The notes under the pieces were generated by a model that was not told where the DNA came from, searched no databases, and was given only the letters and a program-made list of their open reading frames with translations. Below are positions 1 through 6,422 of a stretch of 6,742 nt of DNA, one piece after another. The stretch's first letter is position 1; each line of letters begins with the position of its first letter. Both the position numbers and the translations under genes were made by a program. The stretch is from Betaproteobacteria bacterium (GTDB lineage: Bacteria; Pseudomonadota; Gammaproteobacteria; Burkholderiales; SG8-41). The DNA lies in the NCBI GenBank assembly GCA_021414185.1, contig JAIOOZ010000071.1, forward strand, positions 1-6,742. The letters run 5' to 3'.

Positions 1-406
1 TGAACGCGCTGCGCGAAAGCATGTGCACTTCGTCGATGATGTAGACCTTGAAGCGCGCGCTGGTCGGCGCATACAGCGCGTTCTCAAGCAGGTCGCGCAT
101 GTTGTCGACCTGGGTATTGGACGCGGCATCGAGTTCTATCAAGTCGACAAAACGTCCGGCGTCGATTTCAGTGCAGGCGCCGCATTTGCCGCAGGGTGTC
201 GCCGTAATGCCGGTTTCGCAGTTGAGCGCCTTGGCGATGATGCGCGCCAGCGTAGTTTTGCCGACGCCGCGCGTGCCGGTAAACAGGTAGGCGTGATGCA
301 GGCGCTGCTGCGTGAGCGCGTTGGTCAGCGCTCTTACGACGTGCTCCTGGCCGACCAGTTCGGCAAAGGTCTTGGGGCGCCACTTGCGGGCGAGAACCTG
401 GCTCAC
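1..406 (-). CDS. dnaX: DNA polymerase III subunit tau/gamma, N-terminal part (cut by window edge)
   Basis: This is the ATPase motor subunit of the clamp loader, which loads the beta sliding clamp and, as tau, links the polymerase cores to the helicase. The visible 135 codons read VSQVLARKWRPKTFAELVGQ at the start, the classic DnaX opening. Next come a Walker A motif (GTRGVGKT, about residues 44-51, Lys50), a zinc-binding cysteine set at residues 63, 72, 75 and 78, and a Walker B/DEVH motif at about 125-128. The GTG at 404-406 is chosen because an in-frame stop lies five codons upstream (419-421) and family alignment begins there. No good Shine-Dalgarno precedes it. It lies 75 bases downstream of the PagL-like gene on the same strand with no clear terminator between them, so they may be co-transcribed. 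The rest of the AAA+ domain, the C-terminal domains and any gamma-producing frameshift site lie outside the window. Confidence 0.97.
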   Translation of the reverse strand, partial: MSQVLARKWRPKTFAELVGQEHVVRALTNALTQQRLHHAYLFTGTRGVGKTTLARIIAKALNCETGITATPCGKCGACTEIDAGRFVDLIELDAASNTQVDNMRDLLENALYAPTSARFKVYIIDEVHMLSRSAF

Positions 407-481
407 TGCTAGAAACCGTCAGCGCGGGCGAAACGGACGGGCGATCCCGGATTCATGACAGGCGGCCAACGCCACTCGGAA

Positions 482-1030
482 TCAGAAATGGTATTGCAGG
501 CGCAGTTCGTGAAAATTGATGCCCTGATTAGGGCCCTTGAGACCGGCGTTCGACAGATGCTGGTAGCGATAACCGAGGTCATAGCGGCCTTTATCGCCGA
601 AACGCAGGCCGGCGCCGACGTGGTCGCCGAACTGGAAGCTGGTGCCGAACTGGCGCTGCGGGCTGATCGACGTTGCGGACAAGAAGTGAAAACCCACGCC
701 CAGTTCTACGTAAGGCGAAACCAGCGACAACGTGGTCTGCTGGATACGGAATACCGGTGTGAAACCGATATCCACTATGCTTTTATGCGTCCTGGCAACA
801 CTGTTGTTGCTCCAGTAGCCGAAATCCGATTCCCAATAACCGCCCAGATGCCAGTTGCCCGCTTCAACCAGTTTCTTGTTCCAGTCCCATTGCACGCCGA
901 CGCGGCCCATATTGACATTCGCGTTCGAAGAATCCGAGTGGCCGTAGACGATCGATATGCCGTCTATGGCATGGGCGGCGGGGCTGGCTGCGAGCAGCGC
1001 AGCGACAATCAGGCATTTCGCGTTTTTCAC
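482..1030 (-). CDS. pagL: PagL-like lipid A 3-O-deacylase (acyloxyacyl hydrolase family), outer membrane
   Basis: PagL enzymes are small outer-membrane beta-barrels that remove the 3-O-linked acyl chain from lipid A, altering envelope properties and immune recognition. From the chosen start the protein has 182 residues, close to the family's usual size. It opens with a signal peptide (MKNAKCLIVAALLAASPAAHA, cleavage likely after Ala21), followed by alternating aromatic beta-strand sequence and a terminal aromatic residue (Phe182) typical of barrel proteins. The family signature HLSNAGLKGPNQG lies at 158-170. It supplies the predicted catalytic His158 and Ser160 and Asn168, which matches the oxyanion-hole Asn. 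The position matching the catalytic Glu of Pseudomonas PagL appears to be Asn172, with Glu175 nearby. The GTG at 1028-1030 is chosen because AAGGA lies six bases upstream and the signal peptide starts cleanly there. An ATG at 1048 would add six residues, and the longest frame start (1117) would run into ffs. The gene sits between ffs and dnaX. Confidence 0.85.
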   Translation of the reverse strand: MKNAKCLIVAALLAASPAAHAIDGISIVYGHSDSSNANVNMGRVGVQWDWNKKLVEAGNWHLGGYWESDFGYWSNNSVARTHKSIVDIGFTPVFRIQQTTLSLVSPYVELGVGFHFLSATSISPQRQFGTSFQFGDHVGAGLRFGDKGRYDLGYRYQHLSNAGLKGPNQGINFHELRLQYHF

Positions 1031-1036
1031 TATGGG

Positions 1037-1041
1037 TCCTT
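1037..1041 (-). promoter_or_regulatory. Shine-Dalgarno deciding the GTG start of the PagL-like gene
   Basis: On the minus strand, AAGGA lies six bases before GTG 1030. The alternative ATG at 1048 and the still longer start at 1117 have no comparable site, so this supports the shortest start. Confidence 0.65.
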
Positions 1042-1082
1042 GGCGCATCGTTGAATTTTCAGGCGTATCGCTATGATATCGC

Positions 1083-1092
1083 AAAAGAAAAA
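1083..1092 (-). terminator. U-rich tract ending the SRP RNA transcript
   Basis: On the minus strand, TTTTTCTTTT follows the closing stem of the SRP RNA after three C residues. With that stem it could act as an intrinsic terminator or mark the 3' processing region. The stem is not a short local hairpin, so efficiency is uncertain and read-through into the PagL-like gene is possible. Confidence 0.5.
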
Positions 1093-1095
1093 GGG

Positions 1096-1193
1096 TGGCG
1101 AGCCTTGTCCCCGGCACTTGCAGAGAATAGCTTTGGCTGCTTCCTTCCGGACCTGACCAGGTTCACTACCGTGCAATGCGGGGGGGCCCGCCA
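1096..1193 (-). ncRNA. ffs: Signal recognition particle RNA, 4.5S type
   Basis: This RNA is the scaffold of the bacterial signal recognition particle. It binds Ffh and its receptor FtsY to deliver nascent inner-membrane proteins to the translocon. The minus strand contains the near-invariant apical hairpin GGTCAGGTCCGGAAGGAAGC, with the GGAA tetraloop at 1145-1148 and the asymmetric loop bound by the Ffh M domain. The termini pair as an eight-base stem, GGCGGGCC (1185-1192) with GGCTCGCC (1097-1104) and one G-U pair, and a T-A pair can extend it. Further pairing includes CCCC with GGGG and TTGCA with TGCAA, giving the expected long rod of about 98 nt. Ends are inferred from the terminal stem, so they are uncertain by a few bases. 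It lies upstream of dnaX on the same strand, recalling the scr-dnaX order in Bacillus subtilis. Confidence 0.95.
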
Positions 1194-1234
1194 TTGTTCG
1201 TTTGCCGCAAGCTCAACTTTGCGGCCCGGTTGCC

Positions 1235-1263
1235 ATTATGCCCGTAGTTACGGCCGACAGCGA
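1235..1263 (-). promoter_or_regulatory. Candidate promoter for ffs (weak)
   Basis: On the minus strand, CATAAT (1235-1240) matches five of six bases of a sigma-70 -10 box. A poor -35 candidate (TCGCTG, 1258-1263) lies 17 bases upstream. Initiation just downstream would give a leader of roughly 35 bases before the mature RNA. That is plausible because E. coli 4.5S RNA is made with a 5' leader removed by RNase P. The -35 is weak, so this is tentative. Confidence 0.3.
1242..1253. repeat. Short inverted repeat CCGTA-GT-TACGG in the divergent region
   Basis: Two five-base arms are separated by two bases. The repeat is centred about 85 bases upstream of the predicted acs transcription start and lies inside the candidate ffs promoter spacer. 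It could be an operator or activator site, but its short length means chance is a real alternative. Confidence 0.25.
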
Positions 1264-1318
1264 GCGCCAAATGCCGCCTCCGCGCCACGCTGACCGGGGG
1301 TGTTGCCACAGGGACGCG

Positions 1319-1327
1319 TGATACAAT
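1319..1327 (+). promoter_or_regulatory. Extended -10 promoter element for acs
   Basis: TGATACAAT fits the extended -10 pattern TGnTATAAT with one mismatch. No good -35 box sits at the usual distance: TTGCCA at 1303-1308 is only 13 bases away. This suggests a promoter that depends on the extended -10 or on an activator. Transcription would begin near 1334, about 50 bases before the acs start codon. Confidence 0.6.
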
Positions 1328-1374
1328 TTTCAGCACTTGGCAGCCCACAAAACGGGCAATCAACGCAACTCATC

Positions 1375-1380
1375 GGAGGA
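1375..1380 (+). promoter_or_regulatory. Strong Shine-Dalgarno of acs
   Basis: GGAGGA sits four bases before ATG 1385 and fixes the start there rather than at an upstream in-frame TTG at 1337. It is the only strong ribosome binding site among the four rightward genes. Confidence 0.85.
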
Positions 1381-1384
1381 CAGC

Positions 1385-3358
1385 ATGGCAACGCAGACCA
1401 TCGAATCGGTGTTGAATGAAACGCGCACGTTTGCGCCGGACGCCGGGTTCGTCAAGCAGGCCAACATTTCGGGCATGGATGCTTATAACAAGCTGTGCGC
1501 CGAGGCCGACCAGGATTTCACCGGTTTCTGGGCGCGGCTTGCGCGCGAACACGTGCTGTGGAAAAAACCCTTCACCCAGGTCCTTGACGAGTCGCATGCG
1601 CCCTTCTTCAAATGGTTCGCCGACGGCACGGTCAACGCCTCATACAACTGCCTCGACCGGCATCTGCAGTCACAGCCTGACAAAGTCGCGATTATTTTCG
1701 AAGCGGATGACGGCAAGGTCAGCAAGATCACATACAAGGAACTCTATCGCCGCGTCTGCATGATGGCCAATGGCCTGAAAAGCCGCAATATCAAAAAGGG
1801 CGACCGCGTACTGATCTACATGCCGATGTCAGTCGAAGCCGTCGTCGCCATGCAGGCCTGCGCGCGCATAGGCGCGATCCATTCAGTCGTGTTCGGCGGT
1901 TTCTCCGCGAAAAGCGTGCAGGAGCGCATCATCGATGCGGGTGCCGTGGCCGTGCTGACCGCCGACGAGCAGATGCGTGGCGGCAAGCCGATAGCGCTGA
2001 AAGCCGCGGTCGACGAAGCGCTGTCTCTCGGCGGCTGCGATTCGATCAAGAGCGTGGTCGTCTACAAGCGCACCGGCGGCAACGTGAAGTGGGATGCCGG
2101 GCGCGACGTGTGGCTGCACGATCTCGTCAAAGACCAGTCGGACACGTGCGAACCGGAATGGGTCGAAGCCGATCATCCGCTGTTTATTCTGTACACCTCG
2201 GGTTCGACCGGCAAGCCCAAGGGCGTGCAGCATTCGACCGGCGGCTACCTGCTGCACGCGATCCTGACCATGAAATGGACGTTCGACTACAAAGCGAGCG
2301 ACGTCTTCTGGTGCACCGCCGACGTCGGCTGGGTCACCGGTCATACCTACGTCTGCTACGGGCCGCTCGCCGTCGGCGCCACCGAAATCATATTTGAAGG
2401 CGTGCCGACCTATCCCGACTCCACGCGGTTCTGGCGCATGATCCAGGACCACAAGGTCAGCGTGTTCTACACGGCGCCGACCGCGATCCGTTCGCTGATC
2501 AAGCTCGGCGCCGATCTGCCGAAAAAATTCGATCTGTCGTCGCTGCGCCTGCTCGGCACCGTGGGCGAACCCATCAATCCCGAATCGTGGATGTGGTACC
2601 ACGAAACGGTCGGCCAGAAACGCTGCCCCATCGTCGATACCTGGTGGCAGACGGAAACCGGCGGCCACATGATTACGCCGCTGCCCGGCGTGGTGAGCAC
2701 CAAGCCCGGCTCGTGCACCCTGCCCCTGCCCGGCATCATGGCCGCCATCGTCGATGAAGCCGGCCACGACGTCGAAAAAGGCAAAGGCGGCTTTCTCGTC
2801 ATCAAGCGTCCCTGGCCGTCGATGATACGCACCATCTGGGGCGACCCGGAGCGCTTCAAAAAATCCTATTACCCGGACGACTTCAAAGGCAAGTATTACC
2901 TTGCCGGCGACGGCGCCAACCGCGATCTCGATGGTTATTTCTGGATCATGGGACGCATCGACGACGTGCTGAACGTCTCGGGACACCGGCTCGGCACCAT
3001 GGAAATCGAATCGGCGCTGGTGTCCAACCCGCTGGTGGCCGAAGCCGCGGTCGTCGGCCGTCCCGATGAACTGACGGGCGAAGCAGTCGCCGCGTTCGTG
3101 GTATTGAAGCAGGCGCGCCCGACCGGCGAGGAGGCGAGAAAAATCGTCAAGCAGCTGCAGGACTGGGTCGGCAAGGAAATCGGCCCCATCGCCAAACCCA
3201 AAGACATCCGCTTCGGCGACAACCTGCCGAAAACGCGTTCGGGGAAAATCATGCGCCGGCTGCTGCGCTCGATCGCCAAGGGTGAGGAAATCACGCAGGA
3301 CGTATCCACGCTGGAAAATCCGGCGATATTGCAGCAACTGAAGGAACCGATCGCCTGA
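1385..3358 (+). CDS. acs: Acetyl-CoA synthetase, AMP-forming
   Basis: Acs activates acetate in two steps, first to acetyl-AMP with ATP and then to acetyl-CoA, allowing growth on or scavenging of acetate in the cytoplasm. The protein has 657 residues, matching the roughly 650 of the family. Adenylate-forming motifs appear in order: the P-loop YTSGSTGKPKG (270-280), GEPINPESW (394-402), WWQTETGG (420-427), the hinge-side GDGANRD (508-514), GRIDDVLNVSGHRL (523-536) and PKTRSGKIMRR (615-625). Lys621 in the last motif is the catalytic lysine, which in many bacteria is switched off by Pat-type acetylation and restored by CobB-type deacetylation. Trp421 matches the residue that narrows the acyl pocket to acetate, so acetate is favoured over larger acids. 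The gene is complete. It is followed after 49 bases by the small membrane gene and the sensor kinase, with no terminator evident. Confidence 0.97.
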   Translation: MATQTIESVLNETRTFAPDAGFVKQANISGMDAYNKLCAEADQDFTGFWARLAREHVLWKKPFTQVLDESHAPFFKWFADGTVNASYNCLDRHLQSQPDKVAIIFEADDGKVSKITYKELYRRVCMMANGLKSRNIKKGDRVLIYMPMSVEAVVAMQACARIGAIHSVVFGGFSAKSVQERIIDAGAVAVLTADEQMRGGKPIALKAAVDEALSLGGCDSIKSVVVYKRTGGNVKWDAGRDVWLHDLVKDQSDTCEPEWVEADHPLFILYTSGSTGKPKGVQHSTGGYLLHAILTMKWTFDYKASDVFWCTADVGWVTGHTYVCYGPLAVGATEIIFEGVPTYPDSTRFWRMIQDHKVSVFYTAPTAIRSLIKLGADLPKKFDLSSLRLLGTVGEPINPESWMWYHETVGQKRCPIVDTWWQTETGGHMITPLPGVVSTKPGSCTLPLPGIMAAIVDEAGHDVEKGKGGFLVIKRPWPSMIRTIWGDPERFKKSYYPDDFKGKYYLAGDGANRDLDGYFWIMGRIDDVLNVSGHRLGTMEIESALVSNPLVAEAAVVGRPDELTGEAVAAFVVLKQARPTGEEARKIVKQLQDWVGKEIGPIAKPKDIRFGDNLPKTRSGKIMRRLLRSIAKGEEITQDVSTLENPAILQQLKEPIA

Positions 3359-3407
3359 GGCCCGCGAGCATGTTGCTCCCGCCGCTTCACTGTCCGTGCC
3401 CGCAGCC

Positions 3408-3608
3408 ATGAAACGACCCGGCATACACGGACAGAGGTTGATCGCGGCTTTCCTGTTCGGCTGCCTGCTTTTCAACTACCCGCTGCTTTATGTTTTCAAC
3501 ATCAACTACCGTTTGTTCGGTGTACCCCTGCTCTACGTCTACGCATTCGCCGCGTGGGGCCTGCTGATCGCGCTGACCGCCGCGGTCATCGAGCGCCGCA
3601 CCGACTGA
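3408..3608 (+). CDS. Small two-helix membrane protein, DUF3311/CbrX-like
   Basis: The product has 66 residues, with hydrophobic segments at about 11-30 and 41-61, an aromatic-rich loop (NINYRLFGVPLLYVY, 31-45) and a charged C-terminal tail (ERRTD). The size, the N-x-x-x-x-LFG-x-P pattern and the position before a sodium/solute symporter domain resemble DUF3311-type proteins. They also resemble the small cbrX gene that precedes cbrA in Pseudomonas, where it is reported to be translationally coupled to cbrA. Its molecular role is not established. By position it may help insert, stabilise or tune the symporter-like sensor. ATG 3408 is preferred over an in-frame GTG at 3396, but neither has a recognisable Shine-Dalgarno. 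It ends 28 bases before the kinase gene. Assignment to either named family is from pattern memory and needs a profile search. Confidence 0.75.
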   Translation: MKRPGIHGQRLIAAFLFGCLLFNYPLLYVFNINYRLFGVPLLYVYAFAAWGLLIALTAAVIERRTD

Positions 3609-3636
3609 ACGCGCGCCAGCGCCCGCCGAACCCACA

Positions 3637-6414
3637 ATGCTTACCGGTTACGTCATCGTCCTGGCGTCGTTCGTCTACGTCGGGATGCTGTTTGCGATCG
3701 CCTATTACGGCGACAAGCGCGCGGACGCCGGCCGCAGCATCATCGCCAATCCGTATATCTACGCGCTGTCGCTCGCCGTCTACTGCACGTCGTGGACTTT
3801 TTACGGCAGCGTGGGGCGCGCCGCCACCAGCGGTATCGGCTTTCTGCCGATCTACCTGGGGCCGACGCTGATGGCGGTGCTGTGGTGGTACGTAATGCTG
3901 AAAATGATCCGCATCAGCAAGGCCAACCGCATCACGTCAATCGCCGACTTCGTGGCCTCGCGCTACGGCAAAAGCCAGTTGCTCGGCGGCCTGGTGACCA
4001 TCATCGCGGTGATCGGCATCGTGCCCTATATCTCGCTGCAGTTGAAAGCGGTCTCCAACAGTTTCTCCATCATCCTGAAATACCCGGCCATCGCCACGCC
4101 CGACAGCCAGGCCACCATACCGCTGCTCACCGACAACACTTTTTACATCGCGCTGCTGCTGGCGGTGTTCACCATCCTGTTCGGCACCCGCCATCTCGAT
4201 GCGTCCGAGCGCCACGAAGGCCTGGTCGCGGCGATTGCCTTCGAATCCGTGGTCAAGCTGCTCGCTTTCGTAGCAGTCGGTGTCTATGCGACTTATGTGC
4301 TGTACGACGGCTTTGCCGACATATTCACCAGCGCGATCGAATATCCGCAGCTCGCCAAGCTGCTCGACTTCGGCGGCAGCTCGGTGGATTACACGTCGTG
4401 GGCCTCGCTGACTTTCCTGTCCATGCTCGCGATCATGTTTCTGCCGCGCCAGTTCCAGATCGCGGTGGTCGAGAATGTCGATGAGCGTCATCTCAACAAA
4501 GCCGTGTGGCTGTTTCCGCTCTACCTGCTGATCATCAATATTTTCGTGCTGCCGATCACGTTTGCCGGGCTGATGCATTTCCCGGCCGGCAACGTCGATG
4601 CCGATACGTTTGTGCTGAACCTGCCCATTGCGCAGCAGCAATCGCTGCTCACGCTGACGGTGTTCATCGGCGGACTCGCCGCCGCGACCGGCATGGTGAT
4701 CGTCGAAACCATCGCGCTATCCACCATGTTCTGCAACAACCTCGCCATGCCTTTGTTATTGCGCCTCAACATGCTGCACCTGCACGAACGCGCTGACCAC
4801 TCGTCGCTGATCGTCGGCATCCGGCGCGGCGCCATCGTCGGCGTGCTGATGCTCGGATACGCGTATTTCCGCCTTGCCGGCGAGGCCTATGCGCTGGTCT
4901 CCATCGGGTTAATATCATTTGCCGCCGTGGCGCAGTTCGCACCGGCGATCCTGGGCGGCATGTTCTGGAAAGGCGCAACACGGCTGGGCGCAATCTGCGG
5001 CCTGCTCGCCGGCTTCTTCATCTGGGCCTACACACTGCTCCTGCCGTCGTTTGCCAAGTCGGGCTGGCTGCCTTTCGCCTTTGTCGAGCACGGGATTTTC
5101 GGCGTTCACATACTGAAACCGCTGGAACTGTTCGGACTCACGGGGCTCGACGACATCACGCATTGCCTGTTCTGGAGCATGTTCTTCAACATCGGCGCCT
5201 ACATCAGCATATCGCTCGTCACCACGCAGAGTTTCGCCGAACAAGTCCAGGCCGCGCTGTTTGTCGACGCGCACAGCGAGCCGCGGCTGCAGCGCCCGGA
5301 ATCATTGCGGGGCGATGCTTCCGTCAACGAATTGATTACGCTGGTGGGACGCTTTCTCGGCCAGCGCCGCGCGCGCGATGCATTTGCCGCCTACGCGCTC
5401 AAGTGCGGCGCCAAATCCGCCAAAGAGCTCAAGCCCGATGCCGAACTGATCCATTTTGCCGAAACGCTGCTCGCCGGCGCGATCGGCGCCGGTTCGGCGA
5501 ACGTCGTGGTCGCCTCCGTAGTGCAGGAAGAACCGCTGGGCATCGACAAGGTGATGAACATCCTCGACGAGACGTCGCAGGCGCTCGCCTACAGCCGCCA
5601 GCTCGAGCAGAAATCGCGCGAACTCGAAATCGCCACCACGGAATTGCGTTCCGCCAACCAGCGCCTGCAGGAACTCGACCGCCTGAAAGACGATTTCGTG
5701 TCGACCGTCACGCATGAATTGCGCACGCCGCTGACTTCGATTCGCGCATTTTCCGAGATCCTGCACGACAATCCGGCGCTGGAACTTGCCCAGCGCGCGA
5801 AATTTCTCGGCATCATCACGCGCGAATCCGAGCGCCTCACGCGGCTGATCAACCAGGTGCTCGACCTCGCCAAAATCGAATCCGGCAACGCCGAGTGGCA
5901 CACCGGCGAAATCGACGTGCGCGAAGTGATCGAGGACGCCGTGTCGTCGACCAGCCAGATGTTTTCCGACAAGAACATCGTACTCGAACTCGCATTGCCG
6001 GCCGACCTGCCGACCATCCACGCCGATCGCGACCGCCTGATGCAGGTCATGCTGAACCTGCTTTCAAACGCGGCCAAGTTCTGCCGCGACGACGGCGGCC
6101 GCGTCAGGGTGTCCAGCACCCTGCTGGCGGACGGCCTGCGCGTGCAGGTGACTGACAACGGCATCGGCATCAGCGCGGACGATCAGCGCGTCATCTTCGA
6201 AAAATTCCGCCAGGTCGGCGATACGCTGACGCAAAAACCGCAGGGCACCGGCCTCGGGCTGCCGATCTGCCGCCAGATCGTCCACCACTTTGGCGGCCGG
6301 CTGTGGGTCGACAGCGTGCCTGGCGAGGGTGCGACGTTCTCCTTCGTATTGCCGCTGCTGCGCGCCGGCATTGAAGAAACGCCCGCCGCCGCTTCCCGCA
6401 AGTTCGGCACCTGA
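3637..6414 (+). CDS. SLC5 symporter-STAC-histidine kinase fusion (CbrA/CrbS-like sensor)
   Basis: This 925-residue membrane sensor kinase begins with a sodium/solute symporter (SLC5, LeuT-fold) domain of about 13 transmembrane helices spanning residues 1-530. Its SWTFYGSVGRAATSGIGF stretch (52-69) is characteristic of the CbrA-like branch. Residues of about 555-640 form a helical region matching the STAC linker in position and type. A coiled coil follows at about 650-687. The kinase core has an H-box FVSTVTHELRTPL with phospho-acceptor His693, an N-box around 807-814, a G1 box DNGIGI (840-845), an F-box FEKF (854-857) and a G2 box GTGLGL (870-875). All catalytic motifs look intact. No PAS domain lies between STAC and HisKA and no receiver is fused at the C-terminus, unlike CbrA and CrbS as I recall them. 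Relatives regulate carbon use, and CrbS controls acs. Linkage to acs suggests acetate or a similar carboxylate as the signal, which is inference. No Shine-Dalgarno is visible, so translation may be coupled to the preceding gene. Confidence 0.93.
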   Translation: MLTGYVIVLASFVYVGMLFAIAYYGDKRADAGRSIIANPYIYALSLAVYCTSWTFYGSVGRAATSGIGFLPIYLGPTLMAVLWWYVMLKMIRISKANRITSIADFVASRYGKSQLLGGLVTIIAVIGIVPYISLQLKAVSNSFSIILKYPAIATPDSQATIPLLTDNTFYIALLLAVFTILFGTRHLDASERHEGLVAAIAFESVVKLLAFVAVGVYATYVLYDGFADIFTSAIEYPQLAKLLDFGGSSVDYTSWASLTFLSMLAIMFLPRQFQIAVVENVDERHLNKAVWLFPLYLLIINIFVLPITFAGLMHFPAGNVDADTFVLNLPIAQQQSLLTLTVFIGGLAAATGMVIVETIALSTMFCNNLAMPLLLRLNMLHLHERADHSSLIVGIRRGAIVGVLMLGYAYFRLAGEAYALVSIGLISFAAVAQFAPAILGGMFWKGATRLGAICGLLAGFFIWAYTLLLPSFAKSGWLPFAFVEHGIFGVHILKPLELFGLTGLDDITHCLFWSMFFNIGAYISISLVTTQSFAEQVQAALFVDAHSEPRLQRPESLRGDASVNELITLVGRFLGQRRARDAFAAYALKCGAKSAKELKPDAELIHFAETLLAGAIGAGSANVVVASVVQEEPLGIDKVMNILDETSQALAYSRQLEQKSRELEIATTELRSANQRLQELDRLKDDFVSTVTHELRTPLTSIRAFSEILHDNPALELAQRAKFLGIITRESERLTRLINQVLDLAKIESGNAEWHTGEIDVREVIEDAVSSTSQMFSDKNIVLELALPADLPTIHADRDRLMQVMLNLLSNAAKFCRDDGGRVRVSSTLLADGLRVQVTDNGIGISADDQRVIFEKFRQVGDTLTQKPQGTGLGLPICRQIVHHFGGRLWVDSVPGEGATFSFVLPLLRAGIEETPAAASRKFGT

Positions 6415-6422
6415 GCCGCGCA

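Noticed and set aside
438..449. CGGG-CGAT-CCCG hairpin between the PagL-like gene and dnaX as a terminator
   Set aside because: A four-base stem without a T-tract is too weak to call.
455..1054. A 199-codon plus-strand frame opposite the PagL-like gene
   Set aside because: The minus strand carries a signal peptide and a PagL signature, while this frame shows no coherent domain.
1031..1117. Longer N-terminus for the PagL-like protein starting at 1117
   Set aside because: It would run through the U-rich tract and into the 3' end of ffs and place 29 unrelated residues before a complete signal peptide.
1051..1293. A plus-strand frame overlapping the SRP RNA and the acs leader
   Set aside because: It covers the antisense of ffs and has no protein-like features.
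3366..3378. GAGCA-TGT-TGCTC hairpin after acs as a terminator
   Set aside because: The stem is only five bases and no T-run follows, so it does not support termination between acs and the next gene.
1883..3475. A 530-codon open frame on the minus strand across acs
   Set aside because: It lies antisense to a fully convincing acs. Its translation is low-complexity and rich in Arg, Asp, Gly and Ala with no recognisable motifs, as expected for a GC-rich shadow frame.
5302..6021. A 239-codon minus-strand frame opposite the kinase domain
   Set aside because: It is a shadow of the HisKA/HATPase coding region, with no independent start signal or domain.
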